Assembly: GCF_011075055.1 (NCBI RefSeq)
Contig: NC_058138.1
Span: 19,442,928 to 19,506,927, forward strand
DNA length: 64,000 bases
Origin: Mangifera indica
Lineage: Eukaryota > Streptophyta > Magnoliopsida > Sapindales > Anacardiaceae
Direction: 5' to 3'
The notes under the pieces were generated by a model that ran no database searches, was not told the origin of the DNA, and saw only the letters and a list, made by a program, of their open reading frames with translations. This document shows positions 1 to 12,177 of the stretch, in pieces (positions within the stretch are counted from its first letter, which is position 1; each line of letters opens with the position of its first letter). The position numbers and the translations under genes were made by a program.

Positions 1-3000
1 CACTCACTACATTCCCATACTCACACGAGGTTCTATATTCATTAGTCTCTGCTCCAAATGCTGCACACGTGAAAGTAACGCTGCTTCAACGGCCTGAATT
101 ATCACATCAGAGGTCTTAAAAATCTTAGGATAATTAATAATCAGAAGCAAAAAGGACAAGACAAGTGCAAAGAATGAACTAGCAACAAAAAACAATTGCA
201 AGGCTGAATTTCAGATTATTCCCATGACAAGGAGTACTGGAACTAAGTGTATGATGGCTGTTTTTGGCATAATCACAATAAGCAAAAACGAAGGATTGAT
301 TTACATTCGTTGTGTAAAGTAATAGTTGAAATGCCTAAAAAAATGGTTATTGAATAATAGGAGCTCATGAATGGAGAGGGAACATGGGTATGACAAACCT
401 TCAAGAACTTAATTCTCTCTATCTCATTCATCTAAGTTAACTTCATAAATTTTCATTTAAAAATCATAGCCCCAAAAAGAAACCACAGGTATCCTGGTAC
501 ATTTCAGCACATAAAAACAGAGAATTAGAGTGTAACAAACTTACTTCAATCATAAACGGCATACATGGACCTCCATTCATGTTTCCGGGGTTTAGTCGAG
601 GTAACAACGTGTCTATAAAAGCTTTCCCTCCTTTACTGAAAATGATCAATACAGAAAGTTCCCTCATGTAAATTCACTGCATGAGTATCTAAGACAGTAA
701 TAGCTGATTAGACAATGAGATGAATTGTATTATTCAAGAAGATGAATTTACCAGTTATAGTCAAATATAAGGACACACTCTTGCATTGCTATTGCTCGTA
801 ATGAACCCAAATTTAGCAGAATGGCATGCTCACGTACCTGGGTCATGATCATGTAACAAATTTATGCACATACCACAGACTGCAGTCAACTGAATACTAT
901 GATATTCATTTGAGTAATAATTCTTTTCACCAGAATACTCTAGAACTGAAAGGTATTAGAAAATAATAAGCCAAATGCCTAGTTACCATTTAAAGTCCTG
1001 GTAATAGATTGCCCATCTTCAGACTAATTACACGTTATCTAAGTTCAATGCACACAAATCTCCAATAGGTGATAGATACAGAAATTCTGCAACTAGTGTA
1101 GCAGAAAATTGGACTAATCATAGGAGAGAACATTAAATTTGAATCTTAACTCTTCTTGATTGTTCACGTGCTTTGTTTATTCTTAACATTCTTCTAACAC
1201 TTTTACCTCCTGAATTTTGCTAGTATGAAATCTTTATCATTGTTTGTACTTTCTTATTTGGTTAATATGTGTCATTCTCTGGAAATTAATAAATACAGGA
1301 ACAAAAAAGAGATAAAAGGAATAGGCATTATCAAGAGAAATTCTGTTCTATCATCATCTACTGGCTACTGCATCAGAAGGCCGGGAATATTGCTATACAA
1401 GGATGCAATATGTGTCGGTGTTAGTGCTATAGTTGTGCTCCATGTACTTCTATTCCAACATTTGTTTACTTGCAATGTTGAAATGGAAATTTAAGCAAGT
1501 TATTGTATCTGCTTTTTATATGACTAGATTTATTAAAGTTTAATTATTAAGATTGAACCGTTACCTATCTGGTTAAGATGACACTAGAACAGAGTCTCTT
1601 TTTTCTTAATTTGATCTTCATGAAAGGCCCATTGATGATATCTGACCTGACATGTCATGGTGCTTATTAGGGGCCGTTTGATTGTAGTGTTTTAAAGATT
1701 ACTTTAGTAATCTATCTTGTATTACTTATATTACCTTATTTGGTTTATCACTAATAAAAGATTACAGTAATATTCTATTACCAATACTGACGTATCAGAT
1801 AATATAGGTGGTAATCTGATTACCAACTTTATCTTAAGTATTAAAAAATTACCAAAATAATCTTGATTTTATTATAATTATATTATTATTTATTAATTTT
1901 TTAAGAGAAAATAAATTTATTTTTAATTAATATAACACATAATATGAAAAATATTTAAAAATAATTATATTCAAGGGTCTATTTTCTTCAAGATAATCTT
2001 CCTATTTTGGTAATAAAAAATTATCCAAACCAAACGCCTCCTTAGAGTTTACAACACTTTTATTGGGCTCTATACAGTTAGCTGCTAATTAATAGCCTTA
2101 CTGAGTAGAAACAAAAATTAGTTGTAGGACACAAAATCAAAAGATATAGCACAGAAAAAGCTTTCACAATATAGCAGAAAACAAGTTGCCATACCAGCAA
2201 AGAGGGCATAGAGTTTGTCAAAAAAAGTGATGGATCAACACTCCGGATATCCCTTGGGCGAAGACCTGATAATGAAAAAGTAAATGTATCCACAAATGGA
2301 ACATACACAAAATTTCCACTATGATTCCTAGATCAATCCAAAGATAAAGCAACATAAATAAAATTCGAGAATATTTTACCCACCACTGGACTTCAACAAT
2401 TGCCGTCTATTTATCTTCTTTCTCGATACTATCCCATTTGCCTTCACTTCTACCACCTTTAAAGAGAGTTTAAAAAAAGCAACAAATATATCAATAATAA
2501 CAACAATTAAAATATATTAAAAATATGCTTCAAGATACAGCTTTCAAAATTTAAGGGTTTCGCGACACTAAAAGTCCAATATTGCAACATGTGATTTCTA
2601 ACAAGGAGCATGAGACTATAATGTAAACATTCAATTATATGAGGGAAGATCAACGTCGAACAAATTATGAGTTGTAAAGAAAAAAATGAAAATGCAAACT
2701 TCACCGTAAGTTAAAAGGTTATAAGAACGGCGTTGTATGTAACACATGATCAATCGGTTAAATCATGGTCACTCTCAACGGCATAATTCCAATATTAATT
2801 AATAAAATGCATAAACTGTAACAAGTATTTTTTTAGTAAATTACAACAACACTACAATAACTTAAAACATCTGACTGGGAAATCTTTCCACTTATTGTAA
2901 TTGGCCCATAACATTGCCAGCATGGGGTAAATTTCTCAACAATCTTTACACATATATGAATGATCAGTCTCAACTAAGTGATAGCTAAACTTTCTTTCTA

Positions 3001-3441
3001 TAAAACAAAAACCGATGGCACGAACAATAAAATTAACAACAGTACCGTGACTTAACTTCTCCAAACACTTTCACATTATCAAGAAGTTGAACTGGAGAAA
3101 CAAACCTCATAAACCGGCTCTCGAATTCCAAGCGACAAAGAATCACTAGCCGAGGTAACAATCCTCTGCGGCGGCTGTACCTTGATGTCTTCTCTCACTC
3201 CATTCACGTCATCATCAGCAACATTCTCGGGTTCAATCCACCGATTCTCCTCCGTCGATTTCGTAAAACATCTGACCTTGGACGAAACCTTCACAGCGAT
3301 CGGAACCAACGGAACATTTACATTTCTCTTTGAAAGCTGCTGTGAACAAGGCCACGGCGAGCTGAAGAAAAGATAGTGAACTGATGTAGACGGAGATTGA
3401 ACGGAGAATTGAAGGATATTAGGAGATGGAATCAAGGCCAT
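1..3441 (-). CDS. MRS2-11: Magnesium transporter MRS2-11/MGT10, chloroplastic (5' part; gene continues past position 1)
   Basis: Minus-strand gene with six coding exons in the window: 3441-3106, 2456-2384, 2265-2195, 837-752, 635-545 and 93-25. They join in frame to about 242 codons and the last ends at a GTGAGT donor, so the rest lies left of the window. Exon 1 encodes a Ser-rich chloroplast transit-like N-terminus, then GIREPVYE. Later exons carry INRRQLLKSSGLRPRDIRSV, a DPSLF segment, REHAILLNLGSLRAIAM, GGKAFIDTLLPRLNP and LEQRLMNIEPR, all diagnostic of the plant plastid MRS2-11 (CorA-type Mg2+ channel of the plastid envelope) rather than other MRS2 members. The C-terminal membrane helices and GMN selectivity motif are outside the window. 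The start is the Met followed by ALIPSP at 3441; an in-frame upstream Met at 3483 is less like the family. Intron 3 (838-2194) holds a MITE. Divergent from the SAAL1-like gene. Confidence 0.93.
1670..2041. mobile_element. Tourist/PIF-Harbinger-like MITE in MRS2-11 intron 3
   Basis: About 372 bp, AT-rich, no ORF. The left end reads GGGGCCGTTTGATTG and the reverse complement of the right end reads GGAGGCGTTTGGTTTGG, an imperfect terminal inverted repeat. A TTA trinucleotide flanks each side (1667-1669 and 2042-2044), matching the TTA/TAA target duplication of PIF/Harbinger elements. Class is inferred from the TSD and the GTTTGGTT-type ends. Confidence 0.6.
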
Positions 3442-4423
3442 GTTTGGTTGGCAGTAGCGTTGTTCATGAAAATGTATCAGCAATAGAGTCGAGGAACTAA
3501 TTTTTGGTTTAGAATTTAGATACTGTCAAAATGAATGTTCAAATTAGTTCGAAGTAATTTTTTATCAAAATGGAGGTGCTGCTCAGCTGACAGTTATACT
3601 TGTGGCTATGAAGTAGTTTGGTGTGTGTGCCTTTCATGTATTTTCAGGTCTCACGATTTTTCGTTTATTGATAAAGAAGCTTGTACCTACCACGTGGCGT
3701 CTTGAAAAGGCCGACAAATGGCTGATGTTTTGTGGTTAAATGTTTTTTCTTAGTGACCTTGGAAATAATAGTAGGCGAGTTTTGTTGTTGGCAATTTTTA
3801 ATGCTAGAGCATTCATTTTTTTCAGTATCTAATAAAATTTCAGAATTTGTTCATCAATTATGGCTAAATTTGAATCACATTGGTTTTCATTCAACAAAAA
3901 TTAAATTCGTTTAATTGAAATATGAGCTAAATTTAAGTTAACTGATTAAATATAAATTTATAATTTGATTAATAATTCAAATTTATATTTTGATTTCATT
4001 CGAATTTATAATTTTTTAAAAAGAAAATTAGATTAAAATAGGTTAAATTTCTTAATATATGCTTTTGAACAAAATCAAAAATTTGAAAATTATGTCTAAA
4101 ATAATTTATAAATAAAAAATTTTAATTTGCCCTGAAATAAAAACTATTAGAAAACCCCTCAAAATCCGAAAATTTCAGAAAACACCCCACCACCCAGGGC
4201 CCAGGGTGGTGGAAACTTATCAAATACCCCCGACAAGTGAGGCTTGCTGTCCGGTGCCCCCCGCGTAGTGGAAGATTAAGAGATGCAGGGTTGTTCGTGT
4301 AAATTGCAAAAATTGTAGGAATTGGAAGAAACTAGTCTAAACGAAGGAGAACTTTCAAAATTAGAGGGAAACCAATTCAGGCTTCGATCGAGTTCGAATT
4401 TCGAAGCTAGCAATAACAGAGTT
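3442..4423. promoter_or_regulatory. Divergent promoter region between MRS2-11 and the SAAL1-like gene
   Basis: About 980 bp between two start codons that point away from each other, so it must hold both 5' UTRs and promoters. Most of 3700-4140 is AT-rich with no coding signal. A GC-rich hairpin lies at 4187-4212 close to the SAAL1 side. I did not find a convincing TATA box for either gene. Confidence 0.5.
4187..4212. repeat. Perfect 9-bp-stem GC-rich hairpin
   Basis: CCACCACCC (4187-4195) and GGGTGGTGG (4204-4212) are exact inverted repeats around an 8-base loop AGGGCCCA. The loop on the minus strand reads TGGGCCCT, which contains TGGGCC, the plant site II core bound by TCP factors. It lies about 210 bp upstream of the SAAL1-like start codon. 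A regulatory role is inference. Confidence 0.55.
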
Positions 4424-7400
4424 ATGGCGTCGGAAAAAAAGGAAGAACACGTCAGAGAAGAGCGTGATGCTCCAGCACACCACCCATCCGCACCTGCCGA
4501 TGAGGTAACCATCTACGGCTCTGATTTGGGTCTAGTTTTGGTTAATTCGTTCCTTGTTTTAACATATTATTGCTGTTGTAGAAAATTGGGGACAAAGCTT
4601 GGCTATTTTTTTTACTGTAACTAAAGATCGAATTAGCTCTCTATAGGTGCGATGTTAAAAATTTGATGATGCCTATTGAAGCAATTTAAACTCGTGTGCT
4701 TGCACATTTTAGAAGTGAGTGGTGGTGATATTGAATGAAGGGTTATGTTAACTTGTATCCACGGGAGCATATCAGGGAAAGATTCTTTTTGTAAGAGTCT
4801 TTGATAAACAAGAATCTAACTGTTTCCGATAATTTTGGTTTTCGTGTGATGTCAAGCAATTATTTTCATGTTTTATCATGCAGTTATTTGACATTTCAAC
4901 AACGGTTGATCCGAGTTACATAATATCACTGATACGTAAACTTCTTCCTAGTAATGTGGGAAATGGCCACGTTGATGGTCGCGATGTCCCAAGTAAAAAA
5001 TTGAATGCTGATCCTGTAGAAGAGAGTACGGATTCTCTCTCTGGAGATAGAGTTCTAAGTTCCCCGAAGCATAATTTCAAGGCCATGGATGTTGTTGATT
5101 GTGCAGATAGATCCTATTGCGAAGGGGAAGCTGAAGATCCATGCAGTAAACTTGAACAGGCTGATGTATCAGCTGGAGAAGAAGCTTGGGAAGAATATGG
5201 TTGTGTCTTGTGGGATCTTGCTGCTAGTGTAACTCATGCAGAACTCATGGTACTAAAGTTTGACTTGTTATGGATTCTTCTATATTTTCTCTTTTTCTTG
5301 TTAAAGTTTATGTTCCGAATAATTCATTTGGGTCTCAGTTGCTTTATAAAACAATTACTGCATGTCCAGATTATGAAAAAGTAGTACTGTAGTCGAGGCA
5401 AGTTGAGTGAAAGAATGAATTAAACTCTGAGGAACCCATTAGTTAGCTGTACAATCTAGTGACTATTTCCATGAACCATTCTGAAACCTTAATTTGTGCT
5501 CGTAATTTGTAGACAATGATTGACTGTCTTTATCTTTTCTGATGTCCATCACTTCATCATTTTGGTATGATCTCTCCTTCCCATTTTACTCCTCCCTGTT
5601 ACATCTTAAAACTATAAATGATTGTGAGAATTACACTGGGAAGAATAACATATGAGCCACATGAAGGTAGTTTACAACTGTAGTTGTAACTGATTCTAGT
5701 TAGAAGATGTAACTATGCACTTACTGTAACCACAACTTGCAATTTTGAGTTTTTGTATTTGACTATGTAGGTGCAAAACCTTCTCCTTGAGGTGCTTTTA
5801 GCAAACCTTATGGTTTCCCAATCTGTGCGTGTCATGGTATGCAACCTTTCCGCTTATGTTTGATATCTTGTGCATGATCAAGGATAGTGATTATTTTACT
5901 TTTGAAGTTCTTATGTTTTCTGTTTTTCTTCTTGACCCAGGAGATTATCCTTGGAATCATTGGAAACCTTTCATGCCATGAAGTTCTCATGAAGTATATT
6001 GTCTCTACAAATGGGCTGATTCAAATAATAGTTAATCAGTTGTTTTTAGATGATAGCCAATGCCTAAACGAAGCTTTCCGGTAATAGATAACATGTCAAC
6101 TCTTTCTTTTTACTAAAAATTTTTTGATCTGAAAATTTTTGTGTTGCCTCTTTATCTTAAATATTTTTAATACGCATATATTCATGCCAAAAGATATTTA
6201 TCATCATATTGGAGCTTTAACCATTCTCACCTCTTTCTATGGAGTTGTAATGGTTACTTTAGAGCCATTATGCCTCTCTTTGGTCATTTCATAGCATTGG
6301 TTTTGGTGCTTTATCCCTCCCTCCCCTTTTTTCTTCCCTGTTTGGGCTTTAGATTTCTTCTTGAAGTGTACTTTCATTCCATGTTTTATAGGATGGAAAG
6401 TTTACTTCTTTTATATTGCTATTTTATTGTCATATTTTCCCCAGAGGAAGAGGAAATGTGACTGATTTCATTTTTTTTGTTCTTTTTCTTAAGAACGGTT
6501 GTCCCTATACCATGATCCTTGTCATAATTTTTTGAATTCAAAATCATGTTGTAGAGGTTGCTTTAGCAACTATTATATTTGAATTATCCAATTTTGTTCA
6601 TTTCTCTGTGCTGCTATTTTGTTGCAGGCTTTTAACTTCATGTCTTTGTAGTTGTGAATGTATTGTTTGGGCTGAGGCACTGCAGTCTGAACGTATTTTA
6701 CAACGTATTTTATGGATTGCAGAAAATACATTAAATCTACATCTCTTGGAAAAGGTACAGAAAAGAAACAAAAAAGGCATTAATACTGTATTTTTTTTAT
6801 GTGTATTAATATGTTGGGATTAAAACATAATGCATATATAAAGGAGCTTCTTTTCTTAAACAGAGTGTTGGGCTGTTATTAGCCATCTTAGAATGTCAAC
6901 AGGAAGTAGCTCTTGTTCTTCACCCACCTTTGATGAAGCTGGATTTATCAAGTCTTTTGATTAATCTCTTGACCCTTGAAATGAACAAATTAGCAAGTGA
7001 AAGAATACCTGAAAGGTAGGAGCTCCTGTTATCTGTAGAAAACTGATGTGTTTGAGAGATTTGTTTTCTGTCATCTTTGAAAATGATATGATATATTTCT
7101 ATGACATTGTATTTTACTTCTAAAAACGGTCCTGTTGTCTATGAGAATGGTTAAAAAGGGGATAATATAGTTTTTGGGGATATTCGTTTCTGGCTATCAT
7201 GGACTTCCACTTCTGAGGAGGTCAGGGATACTAATCCCCTTCTGTCATTCAAACTAATTAGGAAATTGTGCTTTTTTAATAACACATGATTTTTGTATGT
7301 GTTTTGGGTATATTTTGATGTTACTGTTTCTTGTGGAGTGTCTTTGTGTGTGTGTAAAACAAATCTTTGAATGTGAATATAGTCGATGTTCAAGTGGCTT

Positions 7401-8812
7401 CAGTCCTTTAATCTTGGCAAAAAAGTGCTGTTGCTCCTCAGTTTATACAATAGTGGAAAAAAAAAAAAGCCATTTTCACTGTGTAAAACTTAGTTGTTTT
7501 GTATGAATTTTAATAAAATCTTACTTTGATTAGCAGTTGACAGCCATATGTGTCTTGTTTGGCCTTCAACCCTCGGGTGCTCTGGTCACATGTATCTTGA
7601 TGCATTAGTTATTTTGTGTTCTAAAAGATAAGAATTACTTTTTAACATATGATGCTCTATTTTCATGTAATTTCAGGTACCCTGTTCTTGATGTTATTCT
7701 TCGTGCTATTGAAGCTTTTTCTGGTTTAGATGGTCACTCCCAAGAAATTTGCTCAAATAAGCAACTACTTCAACAACTTTGTAATCTGGTCAAAATCCCT
7801 GAAAAACTTGAGGTACATTGAACCTTGCTGAGAAATGCAAGTACTTATGAGTGATACATAATCCAATTTGTTAGCTGTTTCAGTGCTCTTTTTCTGGTCG
7901 ATGGTAGCTGGTAATTGCTATTTTACACGGTGACTTTTCTTAAAAAATAAATGGGTACTAGATTTAAATTTCCTAGCTTGAAGCAAACCAGGTCTGAAAT
8001 TTTTTGGAGTGCTTTTAGACAAGTTATGATGCTAATTAACTGACTTTGAACATTCATGGCTATATTTTCTGTAGGTTGCCGATTCTTGTGTTACCGCTGG
8101 AGTTATAATTGCCAATATCTTGTCTGATGTACCTGATCTGGCTACAGAGATATCATCGGGTAAGTTGTTTATGTCTCTGATTTGCCAAAGTGCTTCATTG
8201 AATTTATCTTGCTCATTCCTCAAGTTGATATTACAAGTAGAAGTGAGATTTTGCACCTGTCCAGATTTGCCTCTCTTACAGGGTCTGCTTGATGTCTTTC
8301 CTTTTGCTTCGGATGATTTGGAAGCACAGAATGCATTCTGGAGTGTTATTGCGATGTTATTGGTAAAAGTTCAGGAAGATAAGATGAGCACATCAATTCT
8401 GCATAAATATGTATCAGTTATCATGAGCTTTTCAGACGTAGTTGAAGATGATCTTCTTGATCACCAGTTAGGTGATTCTAGTCTAGAATACAAAGCCATG
8501 ACCCCTTGTGGCACAAATTCAGAATCTAGAATTACTGCTGTATCCAATCTTAGTTTAACTTACCAGTATCAAGTGAAAAGTTGATGTTCTCAAGCAATAG
8601 CTAGATTAATAAATTTTTGTATATTAAAGTTATTTTTGGTGCAGTATTTCTGTTTTCCTTTACCTCTTCAACAGCTGAGAAGTATAATCAATATCTTAAA
8701 CAAGTGGACTGCTTCAAAGGAGGAAGCTGACAAGAATGATGTGGTGGATCATCATATGGATGATGAAAATTTTGGTAGATTGTTGGATCGTTGTCAGAAA
8801 TATCTTGAGTAA
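4424..8812 (+). CDS. SAAL1-like ARM-repeat protein
   Basis: Ten exons: 4424-4504, 4884-5249, 5771-5836, 5941-6080, 6628-6754, 6864-7015, 7677-7812, 8075-8159, 8265-8539 and 8675-8812, coding for 521 aa. All borders are GT-AG and all phases close. The signature is WEEYGCVLWDLAAS (residues 129-142) followed by LLLEVLLANLMVSQSVRVM and EIILGIIGNLSCHEVLMKYI, the conserved core of SAAL1 (serum amyloid A-like 1) proteins, which fold as ARM/HEAT helical repeats. The first about 120 residues are acidic, Ser-rich and low in conservation; the rest is Leu-rich helical repeat. In animals SAAL1 is linked to proliferation and synoviocyte growth; the plant role is not established. The start is the ATG at 4424, which follows an AT-rich leader and gives the short exon 1. 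Probable orthologue of the Arabidopsis ARM-repeat gene next to MGT10. Confidence 0.9.
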
Positions 8813-10496
<1,684 letters not shown>

Positions 10497-10914
10497 AAAA
10501 TTGTTCATCGTTATTTTCTATTTTAAAAGATGATTTTCTGTGAAAAAAAATAATTAAGCGTTTCTCTGAAAAACAATGTTCCATTTACCTTTTATATCTA
10601 TTTTTTGAAATTTTATCTAAATAGATGCCTCCATTTAATTCTAACTTTGAATCTTATACTACTGCTGCTTCAATAGTTAAAAGAAAGCTTTTCAATGGTG
10701 TAGAAAAAGCACCCTACTTATTACAGAGGGCCTGTTTAAATGTTTAAGGTATCATATGTATTTTTCAAACTATGGGAAGTAACTGGGTAGTTAAGAAAAT
10801 ATTAGGGGCTTTTTTGTGCGTTTGAAATTAAAGAATTTTGTCTGAAGAGGCAAAGCCCCAATTCCTTTCCCCGACGACTCTTCAAGAAGAGGGGAAAGCA
10901 ACCGAGAAAAATAA

Positions 10915-11030
10915 AGAGTGTTCGATTGGTGGAGAGGCAAAGCTGCGCAGCGCTGGTTTTCCTCTGTTGACTGCTCAACACTTCCGACGCTGCTACTTTG
11001 TAATCCATCTTCCATTTTCCCTCTTTCTCT
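10915..11030 (-). pseudogene. RMI2 first-exon relic with internal deletion
   Basis: On the minus strand an ATG-GAT-TAC start is followed by KVAASEVLSSQQRKT, which parallels MDYSLAALKVLCSQLKD of the intact RMI2 gene about 5 kb away (15495-16132). It then jumps to AAQLCLS, matching VVRLCLS near the end of RMI2 exon 1; GCTTTGCCTCTCC is identical in both. About 115 bp of exon 1 are missing between, removing most of the OB fold. Upstream purine-rich leader sequence is also similar. No RMI2 exons 2 or 3 are recognisable beyond it. It lies in the 5' flank of the PPR gene and may now be part of that gene's promoter or leader. Confidence 0.6.
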
Positions 11031-11039
11031 TTCTTTCTT

Positions 11040-12177
11040 AACGTTCCGGGTGTTTTGCATTCAAGCAATTTCGTTGTGCTCAACAATGTCCTCTAGTCAC
11101 TTCATATGCACCCTTACCTTAATGAGACACGAGACGGATCTCACTGGGTGTGTAGAACCACTTGACGTGAATCCATATTAACCTTCCGCGTTGATATGTA
11201 ATTTCAACTATGTTGGCTGCTTTTTTGGGGAAGTTGTGTGCGCTTTATATCTTGCATGACATGTGTTTGTTGAATTTACTCCATGAATAATGTTTTGGTT
11301 TGTATTAATAGTATATTAGTATTTATTTTATTTTTCAATAAGATATTACGTATCTTTTTTTGTCCTCAATAAATATGTGTTTAGTGATATATCCTGTGAT
11401 ATTATTGTATATGAAAATATTATTGTAGCTTATCAGATTATTTATTTTCACTAATAATTTACTATTAATTACATTACTGTTGTCTTTATAGCATAGCTTC
11501 TTTGCAGAATTATACATTTTGCCGACCTACTGGAGGCATCATCATTAGTTTTTCAAACTTGTTTCTTTACTGAATCTAAATTAACTAAAAACTTCTCTAA
11601 CTTATTTTGTGACTTTAGTTGTAATATGAATGCTTCCGGTCAAGTTATGTGAAACTTTATTTTTTCCCCCTAAATAGTCAAATGTTTTGCAGGACGAGAC
11701 CGTTGCCAATAGCATAATTTGATAGATGCCTACTCCTTGTTGAAATGCAAATGAGTGAGCTTTCAGTTGATTCAAACATTAGTAGTTACATTACAATCAA
11801 CTACAGAGGATATCTTTTCAGTTCTTCCGTTCATGTCACTTCAGTATCACCTTTAAATGCAGGAGATAGTGTTTGAGGTAACTATTCTCTCAGTGAGTTT
11901 GGTTAGTAAGAAATGAAGGGAAAATGAATTATTGCAATCAGTTGGCAATCTTAGTCAAAATGTGGTGTCCTTTGTTATTGTATTTATCTTCTCCTTTATC
12001 TTTCCTTATTCTTTTGTAGTTTTGTTGTGATAGCAAGTTGAAAGATAGTTTTGTGCATTCTATTTTGTGGTTTTAGGACAGCTGAAGCAATTTAAAAGAA
12101 GTGTCAAACGGCTTCAAAACTGAACTGGGTTTAATGGTTGAAATGTGATCCTGAACTGTTAGCTTTGTAGTTTTGTA
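11040..12177 (+). promoter_or_regulatory. 5' flank of the PPR gene
   Basis: No coding signal. Short stretches such as 11041-11180 could be 5' UTR, but transcription start and leader introns cannot be placed from sequence alone. From 11280 to 11640 it is AT-rich. Confidence 0.35.
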
